Source: Paraburkholderia fungorum (GTDB taxonomy: Bacteria; Pseudomonadota; Gammaproteobacteria; Burkholderiales; Burkholderiaceae). From it: a stretch of DNA of 64,000 nt. Below are positions 17,545 through 26,625 of the stretch, one piece after another. The position numbers and the translations under genes are program-made. Where the stretch lies: positions 620,001 through 684,000 of the forward strand of contig NZ_CADFGE010000003.1 of NCBI RefSeq assembly GCF_902833645.1, read 5' to 3'. The notes beneath the pieces were generated by a model, which was not told the DNA's origin, ran no database searches, and saw nothing but the letters and a program-made list of their open reading frames with translations. Numbering within the stretch: position 1 is the first letter of the stretch; each line of letters begins with the position of its first letter.

Positions 17545-18450
17545 ATGAAAATCATCCCTTTCGTCAATTCAGACTGGGCCAGCGACCATCCACTCGGAAC
17601 GATTCTGTTCAAGCACCTGTTGAGTGGCGAACCCGGCTCGCCCGACAACTTCATGTACGTCCTGGGCCGCCAGGATGGCGACTTCTCGATGCCGACGCAT
17701 CGCCACAACTTCGAACAGATTCGCCTGCCTCTGCGTGGCGCGATGGATCACGGCCGCACCGGCGTGCTGCGCGAGAACGAGATCGGCTATTTCCCGGAAG
17801 GGCTCGCGTATGGACCGCAGAACGATCCGCTCGGCAACACGCCGCCCGGCGAGCGCATGCAGCTGGTGCTGCAGTTCGGCGGCGCGTCCGGCTATGGGTT
17901 TCTCGACATCGAACGGCGCCGCAAGGCCCGCGCAGAGCTAACCGCGATCGGCGAATTCAAGGGGCCGTTCTATCACTGGCCCGACGGCAGGAAGGACTGG
18001 GCGCTCAGTGCAATCTGGGAACGCGCGATGGGAAGCCGGTTGCGCTACCCGCACCCGCGTTACCGCCATCCGATCTTCATCAACCCCGAGTCGTTCAACT
18101 GGCTGGCGATGACGGGCACGAATGGGGTCACGCACAAGTTCCTGGGCGCGTTCTCCGAGCGCGGCGTGTGGATTGAGATGATCCGGCTCGAGTCCGGCGC
18201 CGTCTGGCGCTCTACTGATCCGCGCGGCCGCCGGATTCTGACCGTGCTTGAAGGCGAAGGCACCGTAAAGGGACAACCGGTGGGCTATCTCGGCACGCTG
18301 CAGGTGGAATCCGATGAAACCGTCACCATCGAGGCCACGCAGGCGATGGAGCTCTTTCTCGTCGGCCTGCCGCCGGTCGAATTGCCCGGAAAGGAATCGG
18401 ACCGCTACGACGAGGAGCCGATGCCGGACGAATCAACCGTGCACCAATGA
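17545..18450 (+). CDS. Bicupin-like protein of unknown function
   Basis: The 301-aa protein has two halves that look like cupin barrels. The first contains MPTHRHNFEQIRLPLRG, a metal-binding cupin motif with two His and a Glu, and FPEGLAYGPQ as its second part. The second half (from about residue 185, FLGAFSERGVWIEMIRLESG) lacks the His pair, so probably only one metal site is active. No signal peptide is visible. It starts 37 bp after the MFS gene. A dioxygenase, isomerase or ligand sensor is possible; no specific function is recognised. Confidence 0.8.
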   Translation: MKIIPFVNSDWASDHPLGTILFKHLLSGEPGSPDNFMYVLGRQDGDFSMPTHRHNFEQIRLPLRGAMDHGRTGVLRENEIGYFPEGLAYGPQNDPLGNTPPGERMQLVLQFGGASGYGFLDIERRRKARAELTAIGEFKGPFYHWPDGRKDWALSAIWERAMGSRLRYPHPRYRHPIFINPESFNWLAMTGTNGVTHKFLGAFSERGVWIEMIRLESGAVWRSTDPRGRRILTVLEGEGTVKGQPVGYLGTLQVESDETVTIEATQAMELFLVGLPPVELPGKESDRYDEEPMPDESTVHQ

Positions 18451-18508
18451 GCTCCATCCGTAGCCAACTGGAACCACCCGAAACCATTTGAGGAATCGAG
18501 AAAAACCG

Positions 18509-18940
18509 ATGCCAAGCCTGTCCCTTAGCGCCGCTTCACAGATCGCCGATACCGCGCTCACCCGCGCACGCGCGATCGACTGCAAACCGTTGACCGTCGC
18601 TGTGCTCGATCCCGGCGGCCATTTAATCGTGCTCAAGCGGGAGGACAACTCCGGCATCCTGCGCCCGCAGATCGCCCACGCGAAAGCCTGGGGCGTGCTC
18701 GGCATGGGCCACGGCGGCCGCCTGCTTGCGGAGCGCGCCGCGCTAGCGCCCGCGTTCTTCGCGTCATTGGGGGACATCTCCGGCGGCCGTATCGCGCCCG
18801 TTCCCGGTGGCGTGCTGGTGCGCGACAGCCATGACAACCTGGTGGGCGCGGTCGGCATCAGCGGCGACACATCCGACGTCGACGAAAGCTGCGCGGTGTT
18901 CGCGATCGAAAGCGTCGGCTTTAAGGCTATCTGCGACTGA
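18509..18940 (+). CDS. GlcG/HbpS-like protein (DUF336)
   Basis: The 143-aa product is a DUF336 (GlcG/HbpS) protein, recognisable from LSAASQIADTALTRAR at the start, VAVLDPGGHLIVLKRED, the AHAKAWGVLGMG helix and the glycine-rich end GGVLVRDSHDNLVGAVGISG. Family members bind haem or cobalamin, or are encoded beside glycolate and aromatic catabolism genes without a proven reaction. ATG 18509 follows GAGGAATCGAG. It sits 58 bp after the bicupin gene and before the porin gene. Confidence 0.88.
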   Translation: MPSLSLSAASQIADTALTRARAIDCKPLTVAVLDPGGHLIVLKREDNSGILRPQIAHAKAWGVLGMGHGGRLLAERAALAPAFFASLGDISGGRIAPVPGGVLVRDSHDNLVGAVGISGDTSDVDESCAVFAIESVGFKAICD

Positions 18941-19053
18941 CGGCGCCCGGTTGCGGATCTGGCGGCTCCGCACCGCGCCCTCCCGCATCAATAAATATTC
19001 GGTAACGCATTGAAATAAATTAAAAGATTGATCGACTCAATCAGGAGACCTAT

Positions 19054-20130
19054 ATGAAACTTCGCTGGCTGCTTCTCGTCGTTGGCCTTTCCCTCAGTTC
19101 GGCAGTCTTTGCGCAAAGCAGTGTCCAGTTGTTCGGCATACTCGATTCCGGCATCACCTACGTGTCCAACCAGAACGGCAAGAGTAACGTTTTCTATCAG
19201 AGCGGCACGATGGTGCCGACCATCGTTGGCCTGCGCGGCACCGAAGACCTGGGAGGAGGACTTCGAGCGATCTTCAAGCTGGTCGACAACTTCAACGACG
19301 GCACCGGCGCAATGGTCAACGGCCTGCTGTTTGGCAAGGAAGCGTGGGTCGGTCTTCAGGACCAGAAGTACGGCACGCTGACGCTCGGCAACCAGTTCGA
19401 TTACATGTTCCGCTACATGACGATCGACCGCTGGGGTTACATGCTCAAGTACAACCCGGTGTACTACACGCAGCAGGGTCCGTTCTCGAAGCTCGGGCTG
19501 CCGGGCGGCGCGTTTGACTTCGACCGCACAGCGGGCAGCATCACCACCAACAACTCGGTTTCCTATGAGAGCCCAATCTTCCATGGTTTCGGGTTCGGCG
19601 CGATGTACGGGCTCGGCGGACAGGCTGGATCGACCACCCAGGACAGCACGCAGAGCTTCGGGCTGCGCTACTCCAATGCGCTTGTCACGCTCGACGCCGC
19701 CTACACCTACACGCGGTTTCCCGGCATCAACAACGGCAACAACGGCATTCGCAACTGGGGGATCGGCGGTCGCGTCAACATTTACAACGCCGCCATCGAC
19801 GCGATGTTCACGAACACCGAGAACACCTACAACGGCGGACGCGTGAACGTGTACGAGATCGGCGGCTACTACTCGCTCACCGGTGTGGACGAAGTCACGC
19901 TCGAGTACCAGTACGACCAGGGTAACGCGGTGCTGAGCGACAACAAGGCGCAGCAGGTCAATCTGACCTACGCGCACGACCTGTCCAAGAGGACTTTGGT
20001 GTACGTGACCCTGGCCCATCAATGGGCAGGCGGCGACGGACAGGCGCTCGCGACGATCATCGGGTCGACCGCGAGTTCGTCGAACGGCAACCAGACGCTC
20101 GCGCGGGTTGGTTTGACGGTGCGTTTTTGA
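19054..20130 (+). CDS. Outer-membrane porin (OmpC/Porin_4 family)
   Basis: This 358-aa protein has a signal peptide (MKLRWLLLVVGLSLSSAVFA, then Gln) and the start of a trimeric porin (SSVQLFGILDSGITYVSN). The LRGTEDLGGGLRAIFKLVDNFN segment is the usual first hairpin and eyelet motif, and the C-terminus ends in VRF with a terminal Phe for BAM recognition. It would let small organic acids cross the outer membrane. Placed between two inner-membrane AAHS carriers in the operon, it probably serves the same substrates. It starts 113 bp after the DUF336 gene with AGGAGAC before its ATG. Confidence 0.92.
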   Translation: MKLRWLLLVVGLSLSSAVFAQSSVQLFGILDSGITYVSNQNGKSNVFYQSGTMVPTIVGLRGTEDLGGGLRAIFKLVDNFNDGTGAMVNGLLFGKEAWVGLQDQKYGTLTLGNQFDYMFRYMTIDRWGYMLKYNPVYYTQQGPFSKLGLPGGAFDFDRTAGSITTNNSVSYESPIFHGFGFGAMYGLGGQAGSTTQDSTQSFGLRYSNALVTLDAAYTYTRFPGINNGNNGIRNWGIGGRVNIYNAAIDAMFTNTENTYNGGRVNVYEIGGYYSLTGVDEVTLEYQYDQGNAVLSDNKAQQVNLTYAHDLSKRTLVYVTLAHQWAGGDGQALATIIGSTASSSNGNQTLARVGLTVRF

Positions 20131-20200
20131 ACCGCGGCGCTTGCCGCGATGCGTCGCGCGCGAAGGGTCATCACTGTTTCGGATAACCAGGAGATTGTTT

Positions 20201-20605
20201 GTGATAAGTAACGAAGACGTCCGCGCCATCGAGCGCCTGCTGAGCGATTTCGCGTGGTGCGCGGATCGCGGAGACGGCGAATCGATAGGCCGGCTGTTCG
20301 TGCCGGATGGCGTGCTGCACGTGGGCGGTGCCATCCTGAGCGGACGCGACGCGATTGCGCGCGACTGCGAGCGGCGCCATGCCGAGCCAGGCCGCAAGAC
20401 CCGCCACCTCTGGTCGAACCTGCGCGTCGACGCGATCGACGCGAACCGCTCACAGTCGACCGCGGTGCAGATTACGTTCGAGCACCGCGCATCGGACGGC
20501 TCGCTGCAGGTGCGGGTCAACGACGTCTTCGACCAGCTGCGCCGCGCCGAAAACGGTGGGTGGCTGATCGAGAAGCGCGTCATCCAGCGCGAAATCGCGT
20601 TCTAG
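20201..20605 (+). CDS. NTF2-like/SnoaL-like protein
   Basis: The 134-aa protein has the NTF2-like fold pattern: an N-terminal helix with IERLLSDFAWCADRGDGESIGRLF, then GVLHVGGAILSGRDAIARD and curved strands ending in WLIEKRVI. The family includes SnoaL cyclases, scytalone dehydratase-like enzymes and the small subunits of ring dioxygenases. GTG 20201 is chosen because CAGGAG precedes it; the upstream ATG at 20141 adds non-homologous residues. It lies 12 bp before the second AAHS gene. No ring-hydroxylating large subunit is present, so a stand-alone isomerase or dehydratase role is more likely, but unproven. Confidence 0.78.
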   Translation: MISNEDVRAIERLLSDFAWCADRGDGESIGRLFVPDGVLHVGGAILSGRDAIARDCERRHAEPGRKTRHLWSNLRVDAIDANRSQSTAVQITFEHRASDGSLQVRVNDVFDQLRRAENGGWLIEKRVIQREIAF

Positions 20606-20616
20606 CGGGGAAAGCC

Positions 20617-21915
20617 ATGTACCTGGACCAACGGAGTACGGCCGGAGCCGCCCGCGTGCGGCTTTCCGGCCAGCAGTTGCGCATCATCTTGCTGTGCGCG
20701 GCCGTCACGCTGGTCGACGGTTTCGACACGCAGTCGATCGCGTTCGTCGCGCCGCATATCGTCGATGTCTGGCGAGTCAGCCCGGTCCTGTTCGCGCCGG
20801 TTTTCGCGGCCGGTTTGCTGGCCAGCTTTATCGGCGCGCTCGTGTTGGGCCCGATGGGCGACCGGGTCGGACGCAAGCCGGCCCTCGTGATCTCGCTCGC
20901 AATCTTCGCAGCAGGCTCGCTCGGAACGGCGTTCAGCGACTCGATCGCATCGCTGATCGCGATGCGGCTCGTCACTGGGCTTGGCCTCGGCGGCGCACTG
21001 CCCTGCTCCATCACGCTCGCGTCCGAACATGCACCCGCCGAGCGGCGCGAATCGCTGGTTTCGCTGATGTTCTGCGGATTCCCGCTCGGCGCGGTACTGG
21101 GCGGCCTGTCGTCCGAAGCGATGGTCGCGCTGTGGGGATGGAAGAGCGTGTTCATCGTCGGCGGCCTGTTGCCGATCGTGCTGGGTGCGCTGTTCGTGCC
21201 GCTCGTGCCTGAATCGGCCAGCTTTCTCGCGAGTCGCGGGTCGTCGGCACCGGGCAACGCGAGCGCCGGGCGCACGGCGCCTTCCTCGCGCGCCGTTACC
21301 GTACACCTGCTCTTCACCGAAGGCCGCGCCGTCGGCACGCTGCTGCTGTGGACGACGCTGTTTCTCAGCCTGCTGCTGACGTACTTCCTGATCTCGTGGA
21401 TTCCACTGATCGCTCGTGCCAGCGGCGCAAACGTCCGTGCCGGCGTGATCGCCGTGTCGTTGCTCAATCTCGGCGCGGTGTGCGGCTCGATTCCGCTCGG
21501 CCGGCTCGGCGACCGCTACAGCCCCTGGCGGGTGATCCGAGCCGGCTTCGCCGCGGGGGCGGTCCCGATCTTCTTCATCGGCCTCGGCCAGCATTCGCCC
21601 GTACTGCTATGCGTCGCTACCTTCGTTGCGGGGATGCTGAGCATCGGCGCGCAGATGTGCACCGTGTCCTACGCGGCTGCCCTCTACAGCACGCAACTGC
21701 GCGGCACGGGCGTCGGCTGGGCGATGGGCATCGGCCGTCTGGGCGCAATCGCAGGCCCTATGCTCGGCGGCTTGCTCGTGAATGTCAGCATGAATCCTCC
21801 TATCCTGTTTGCGTTCGCCGCGGGCGTGTCGCTCGCGGCCGGCGGCTCAATGTGGGCGCTCGGGACGACGGGCAGCGGCCTCGCGGAACAGATCGTGGAC
21901 GGCGGCACGCGATAA
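20617..21915 (+). CDS. MFS transporter, AAHS family (second carrier of the operon)
   Basis: This 432-aa carrier has the AAHS pattern VDGFDTQSIAFVAPHI, GPMGDRVGRKP and PESASFLASRG with ~12 hydrophobic segments. It starts 12 bp after the NTF2-like gene at ATG 20617; the long upstream reading-frame extension is the shadow of that gene. It differs clearly from the operon's first carrier, so the two may move different acids or work in opposite directions. It closes the operon; about 280 bp without a visible gene follow. Confidence 0.9.
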   Translation: MYLDQRSTAGAARVRLSGQQLRIILLCAAVTLVDGFDTQSIAFVAPHIVDVWRVSPVLFAPVFAAGLLASFIGALVLGPMGDRVGRKPALVISLAIFAAGSLGTAFSDSIASLIAMRLVTGLGLGGALPCSITLASEHAPAERRESLVSLMFCGFPLGAVLGGLSSEAMVALWGWKSVFIVGGLLPIVLGALFVPLVPESASFLASRGSSAPGNASAGRTAPSSRAVTVHLLFTEGRAVGTLLLWTTLFLSLLLTYFLISWIPLIARASGANVRAGVIAVSLLNLGAVCGSIPLGRLGDRYSPWRVIRAGFAAGAVPIFFIGLGQHSPVLLCVATFVAGMLSIGAQMCTVSYAAALYSTQLRGTGVGWAMGIGRLGAIAGPMLGGLLVNVSMNPPILFAFAAGVSLAAGGSMWALGTTGSGLAEQIVDGGTR

Positions 21916-22196
21916 CTGCGGCAGACCATTGGCCCCGCGGATGGCAAACCGACGGTATCGCGGCGTCTCTGGTGATCTCGACGAAGCTGCGATCAGCGAT
22001 GTGCTGGCCGCGTGGGCTCTATCGTGCGAATGCGCCCGGCTAAAATTCACGTTCGGGTGAGAATGACGAACGAGCAGGACCCGGAGCATGGGCGAGAGTC
22101 TGCTACGAATACAAGCGAAAGTTTGTGATGCTGTACTGAAGATGGTTCTGTCGCGGGCTATGAAGTCAAGAAAACTCTGACATCAGGAGCAACAGC

Positions 22197-22568
22197 ATGA
22201 AACCGATTAAAAAACTTAGCCTGGTTGCTGGGGCAATGTTGATCGCCGCCGCCTCGCTTCAAGCGTATGCCCAGGACGCATCTGCGCCCGCCACGGCTAC
22301 GAGCGGTGCGACTTCGACCGCCAGGCAACAGTCCAAGGCTGCAAGGGCGGCCGACCGCGCGCTGTCCCGCAAGGTTCGCGCTGCGCTCGCGAAGGACAGG
22401 GACCTCAGCGGCGCCAGCATCACCGTACGGGTGAAGGACGGCGCGGTCACGCTGCAAGGAATCGTGCCGGAGCAGTCGCAGATTGACCGCGCAGCCCAGG
22501 TCGCCAAGGGCGTTGCTGGCGTGACGTCCGTCAAGAATGCATTGACGATCCGGGCGCTCGGAAGCTGA
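22197..22568 (+). CDS. BON-domain periplasmic protein
   Basis: The 123-aa protein starts with a signal peptide (MKPIKKLSLVAGAMLIAAAS, cleaved after AYA) followed by an Ala/Thr-rich linker and one BON domain (about residues 50-121: LSRKVRAALAKDRDLSGASI, VTLQGIVPEQSQIDRAAQVA, GVTSVKNAL). BON proteins bind membranes or phospholipids in the periplasm and help under envelope or osmotic stress. It is a single gene followed at once by a strong terminator (22616-22661), so it is an independent unit. CAGGAGCAACAGC is its ribosome-binding region. Confidence 0.9.
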   Translation: MKPIKKLSLVAGAMLIAAASLQAYAQDASAPATATSGATSTARQQSKAARAADRALSRKVRAALAKDRDLSGASITVRVKDGAVTLQGIVPEQSQIDRAAQVAKGVAGVTSVKNALTIRALGS

Positions 22569-22615
22569 CCCGCACAACGTGCCGGTAGCCGCCGAGCGCG
22601 TTGAGACACAGATGA

Positions 22616-22661
22616 GCCACCAGGCGGTCCACTTGCCGGATCGCCTGGACGGCTTTTTTTT
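22616..22661 (+). terminator. Rho-independent terminator of the BON gene
   Basis: CCAGGCGGTCC (22620-22630) pairs with GGATCGCCTGG (22638-22648) across a 7-nt loop with one G-U pair; the flanking GCC and GGC can extend it. A run of eight T residues follows (22654-22661), 48 bp after the BON stop. Confidence 0.9.
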
Positions 22662-23259
22662 GGATTGGTTTCCTACGTTTATGTCGCAACCTGATGCATC
22701 TGCAGGCTCTGTCATCTTGACGATGGCGGACGGACTGTTCCGGCAGGCAAATCGGTTTCCTTATCAACTGAGGTGGCGTGCAATATCGGTCACTGTCCAA
22801 CGATGCCGTGCGACCAGGTGAGCCCCAGCTTCGCGCGATGATGGGACCGAGTCGTCTTGCGGCGTCGTCGCAAGGCAGAATGCGGACCCAGGCTACCAAG
22901 GAATGCCTGCTGGCGCACCGGATCACGAAATCCGGATTCAAGACATCACTGAGAAAGTTTCGCCAAAAATGAGCCGCAAATCCTCCGTCCTGGTCTCGCC
23001 GACGGGAAAAGCGCAGCTTGCCCTGGAGCGCAATACTCCCAAGGCCAGATAAGGTAGATATGCCGGGCCTACGCACTTCACCGCAGTGATCGTCGGGGGC
23101 TGCGCCGTCGCGCTTTTCTCCAGCATCATTTTCAAAGAACAGCGCGTGGACTGGCCGACAAGCTGACTCAGCGAACGTAAACCTCGGTAATGACCGTTGT
23201 AACTCAAGTAACGTGCGCTGAATCTAGACTGTGGCCAATTCACTGAACGGCCTCCATTC
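22662..23259. other. Intergenic stretch without a recognised gene
   Basis: About 600 bp between the BON terminator and the glycosyltransferase operon. Reading frames on both strands are short and have no family resemblance. The promoter of the glycosyltransferase operon must lie in its right half; no clear box or operator was seen. Confidence 0.5.
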
Positions 23260-24216
23260 ATGACCTGGCAAGCGCTTCGCCAACTGTTGAGAGTGCGCCA
23301 ATGGAATGTATCTATGCGGCAGGCAATCCAAACAGTAACCCGTGTGGCATTGATTCTTTCACCGGCAGTGGGCGACTCACTGCTGATGATGACGGTTGCG
23401 CGTAACCTTCAGAAACACAGTATTGCAGTCACCGTGTTTGGCCAGCATGCGCATGCTTTGCGCGATTGGTTTCCCGGCGTCGATATCCAGGCAGAGTTAG
23501 GCGATGATCATCTTGCACATAAACTGCACCGCTTTGATACGGTCATCCAGATGCACAGCAATAGACCGTTTGCGGGGCTGGATCGCATGCATCCCCGGGT
23601 AATCCTGCTCGATCACATCTGTCGCGCCCGCTCGTCAGAATCGATGGCCGACAGGCTGGCTCTATTCTGTCGTGACGAGTTCGGTTTGCTGGATGCCGCG
23701 AAAAGTAACGGCATCACGCCGCCGCCAGGACTTCAGCATCGGAACTACCCGCTTCGCGTCGCCATCCATCCAACGGCGAGCACCGTGGACAAACGCTGGC
23801 TGGCGTCCCGCTTCGTTCAACTGGGGGTGGAATTACGCGACCAGGGTTTCAGCCCGCAATTTGTGGTTGCACCGCACGAACGCGCGGACTGGAAACACGT
23901 CGAGCGTTTAGGCATGGCGCTGCCTGATCTCTCTTCGCTTGATCACGTCGCCGCATGGCTTTTCGAGTGCGGGTGGTTCATCGGTAACGATTCAGGAATT
24001 GGCCATCTTGCATCGAACCTGCAGATTCCCACCCTCTCATTGTTCATGCGCCGCGGTATCGCGCGCACGTGGCGCCCCGACTGGGGGACCGGACGAGTGC
24101 TGATTGGAGGCGCCTACTTGCCCACGGGACGTCTGAAGGAACGCTACTGGAAATACCTGTTGTCCGTCGGCAAGGTGATTCAGGCATTCGAGCAGCTACG
24201 CGCCAATTTCTCATGA
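23260..24216 (+). CDS. Glycosyltransferase family 9-like protein, first of a tandem pair
   Basis: The protein (318 aa) resembles heptosyltransferase-type GT9 enzymes. The N-terminal Rossmann half starts RVALILSPAVGDSLLMMTVA, and the C-terminal half holds the donor-site motif WFIGNDSGIGHLASNLQIP, the counterpart of GNDSGxxHLA in WaaC/WaaF. ATG 23260 gives an 18-residue lead before an alternative start at 23314; neither has a strong ribosome-binding site. The next gene is a paralogue whose start overlaps this stop (ATGA). Such tandem GT9 genes decorate LPS, capsule or surface proteins with heptose-like sugars; the acceptor is unknown. Confidence 0.8.
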   Translation: MTWQALRQLLRVRQWNVSMRQAIQTVTRVALILSPAVGDSLLMMTVARNLQKHSIAVTVFGQHAHALRDWFPGVDIQAELGDDHLAHKLHRFDTVIQMHSNRPFAGLDRMHPRVILLDHICRARSSESMADRLALFCRDEFGLLDAAKSNGITPPPGLQHRNYPLRVAIHPTASTVDKRWLASRFVQLGVELRDQGFSPQFVVAPHERADWKHVERLGMALPDLSSLDHVAAWLFECGWFIGNDSGIGHLASNLQIPTLSLFMRRGIARTWRPDWGTGRVLIGGAYLPTGRLKERYWKYLLSVGKVIQAFEQLRANFS

Positions 24217-25163
24217 ATCCGCTACCTTTCCCTGGCCTGGCGGCAGACGGACCCAGCCGCATCGCAGTAGTCATGTCCAACGCAATTGGCGACACGCTGG
24301 TGTTGATGGTCATCGTGCAAAATCTCTTGAGAAACGGCATGGATGTCACGGTATTCGGGCGCCCAGCTCACGCATTGCGACACTGGTTCCCCGATGTGAC
24401 AATTCAACCATTGCCATGCGAGGCGGATGCCAGGGCAATGCTGGCGCCCTACCACGCTGTCCTGCAAATGCATCGGAATCAGCCGATTCCTCGCCTGACG
24501 GAAATCCACCCTTGTGTCCTCGATCTGGACGGGGTCGTATTCGGGGACCGCACAGGGTGTATGGCGGAACGCTTCGCCGACTTCTGCCGCGACGAACTCG
24601 CACTATCGAATGTCGATTTAAACAACGGGATGAGGCCCCCGCCCGCGCTACGACACCGCCAATACATTCGCCGGATCGCAATTCATCCCGAGGCCAGCAC
24701 GGAGGACAAGCGCTGGCTATCGCGACGTTTCGTGAAATTGGCCCACAATTTGCGTCGGCGTGGATATGACGTCAACTTCGTGATTGCACCACACGAACGC
24801 GAGCGCTGGTTCGAACTGGAAAGATGGGGCATCCCCGCGCCGGAATTTAGCAGCCCTCATGAGCTGGCATGCTGGTTATACGAATCTGGCTGGTTTATCG
24901 GAAACGACTCAGGTGTCGGGCATCTTGCTTCAAGTCTTAATATTCCGACCATCAGCCTGTTCCGACGGCGCCGCGTATCTGAGCGCTGGCGCCCAGCGTG
25001 GGGAACCGTCAACGTTGTTTTACCCTGGCAATGGGTTCCTACCGCACGGCTCAAAGAGAAACTCTGGCGCCAAACACTCACGTGCGCACGCGTGTTGTCG
25101 GCGTTTCAGCGCATGGTTCGAGATGACGGCGACACAGCGAAACCTGGTTCAGGTCAGCGATAA
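24213..25163 (+). CDS. Glycosyltransferase family 9-like protein, second of a tandem pair
   Basis: This 316-aa paralogue of the preceding gene shares its landmarks in the same order: RIAVVMSNAIGDTLVLM at the N-terminus, HPEASTEDKRWLSRRFVKLA in the middle and WFIGNDSGVGHLASSLNIP near the C-terminus. ATG 24213 overlaps the upstream TGA, indicating coupled translation. The pair arose by tandem duplication and has diverged throughout, so the two probably transfer to different acceptors or act as a pair. A sulfotransferase-like gene follows 172 bp downstream. Confidence 0.82.
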   Translation: MNPLPFPGLAADGPSRIAVVMSNAIGDTLVLMVIVQNLLRNGMDVTVFGRPAHALRHWFPDVTIQPLPCEADARAMLAPYHAVLQMHRNQPIPRLTEIHPCVLDLDGVVFGDRTGCMAERFADFCRDELALSNVDLNNGMRPPPALRHRQYIRRIAIHPEASTEDKRWLSRRFVKLAHNLRRRGYDVNFVIAPHERERWFELERWGIPAPEFSSPHELACWLYESGWFIGNDSGVGHLASSLNIPTISLFRRRRVSERWRPAWGTVNVVLPWQWVPTARLKEKLWRQTLTCARVLSAFQRMVRDDGDTAKPGSGQR

Positions 25164-25335
25164 AGCGATTGCTGGTTCCGAAATGCCAGTACGTTGTGCT
25201 GTTGCCTGAGCCACGGTGTACGGACACCACTGGCGCCCTGTTGACTGCGGCTCTCCCGGGTTCGCGCATGGAGGAAGGCTTCCCCGGCGCGATGGTTCAC
25301 AACCACTTATCGGAATTCAACTTGCGCTACGCTCG

Positions 25336-26625
25336 ATGATGTCAGAAACCAAAGCAGTGTTCTTGCATGCCGGATACAGAACGGCGGGCACATGGCTATG
25401 GTCGTGTTTTCGCCGCCTCAACGAAGTCACCGCCTACTATGAACCGTTGCACGAGATGTTGTCGACGATCGACTCGACAAATCTGGCGACGAGTACGGCC
25501 GACAGTTGGCATTCGGGCCATCCGAGACTAGAGAAACCGTATTTCGCCGAATTCGCTCATCTGCTTGGACCTGATGGACGAGGTATCCCCGGCTACGAAG
25601 AGCGCTTTTCAATCGATTGCTTCACGGGACAAACTCCCGACGGGGCTGACCGGCTTGAGACCTATCTACGCAAGCTGATTGCCGCGGCTCATGAGCAAGG
25701 CGGCGTGCCTGTCTTCAAGTTCTGCCGGTCGTCAGGTCGACTTCCGTGGTTCCGCAGCACCTTCCCGGAGGCCGTGCACATCGTGGTCGAGAAAAACCCG
25801 ATTTCTCAATGGCTGTCCTGCTGGGATCTGCTCGCCGCTCACGAAAACCCGCATTTTGTGGCCGTGCCGTTTGCCGTTCTGGCATTGAACAGACATGCAC
25901 CGATGGTCGGCAGGGTGCTCGACGCGCTACACATCGATCTGCCAGATGTATCGCACGAGCCTGGAGAAGAATCGTTTGGAACATTCCTCGATTTTTGCAG
26001 GCAACATGCCGTGAGCGTTGCACCCGCCGCTGCGTATCGGGCCTTTCTTGGACATTGGCTCCTTACATTACAGCATGCGGCAACCCACGCACATGCGATC
26101 TTCGATTGCGATCTTGCAGCGCGGTCGCCCGCTTATACGCAGGCCGCGGAACGCTGGGTGGCCGATCTAACGGGACTTGCGCCATCGTTCGGAACCGTGC
26201 GTCAAGCGATCGGGGACAATCGCGACTGTGGGTTCGACGCGTCGGAAGGATTGAAGATCCATCTCGAAGCCATGCATTTCGGCAAGGAAATGGTGCGTAG
26301 CGGCGCCGTGCATCCCGATACCTTTTCGCTCTGGGCCAGCAAACTCGCTCAGGCGACGCAGGTATTGGCTTTCGGTGCACAGGCAAACTGGCCGCAGATG
26401 CAGGTTCCTCTTCATCGGGCTACACGTATCGTGGATATCGCGTTGATCGACGGTGCGGGGTTTGACACAGTGTTGGCAGGTGAACTCGCCGCAACGCGGA
26501 CGGCTTTAGGAGAAGTGAGGCAGCAACTTGCCAGACTGCAGGGTTCGCCGTTCTGGCGCCTGACGGAGTTGGTACGCCAGCTGTGCTCGCCGAAACGTTC
26601 CACCAGTTCTGTCAACGACCGATGA
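25336..26625 (+). CDS. Sulfotransferase-like protein
   Basis: The 429-aa protein starts with VFLHAGYRTAGTWLWSCFRR, which fits the PAPS 5'-phosphosulfate loop of sulfotransferases (basic residue, Thr and Trp after the first strand). Around residues 140-165 CRSSGRLPWFRSTFPEAVHI then VEKNPISQW matches the 3'-phosphate-binding Arg...Ser segment. The C-terminal coiled-coil-like tail ends in LQGSPFWRLTELVRQ, a motif common at the ends of polysaccharide glycosyltransferases. It follows two GT9 genes, so it may sulfate the glycan they build. The two sulfotransferase loops are only partial matches, and the 5' loop lacks the usual Lys. Confidence 0.6.
   Translation: MMSETKAVFLHAGYRTAGTWLWSCFRRLNEVTAYYEPLHEMLSTIDSTNLATSTADSWHSGHPRLEKPYFAEFAHLLGPDGRGIPGYEERFSIDCFTGQTPDGADRLETYLRKLIAAAHEQGGVPVFKFCRSSGRLPWFRSTFPEAVHIVVEKNPISQWLSCWDLLAAHENPHFVAVPFAVLALNRHAPMVGRVLDALHIDLPDVSHEPGEESFGTFLDFCRQHAVSVAPAAAYRAFLGHWLLTLQHAATHAHAIFDCDLAARSPAYTQAAERWVADLTGLAPSFGTVRQAIGDNRDCGFDASEGLKIHLEAMHFGKEMVRSGAVHPDTFSLWASKLAQATQVLAFGAQANWPQMQVPLHRATRIVDIALIDGAGFDTVLAGELAATRTALGEVRQQLARLQGSPFWRLTELVRQLCSPKRSTSSVNDR

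Noticed and set aside
20254..20616. N-terminal extension of the second AAHS carrier frame
   Set aside because: It is the shadow of the NTF2-like gene; the carrier begins at 20617 with its usual N-terminus.
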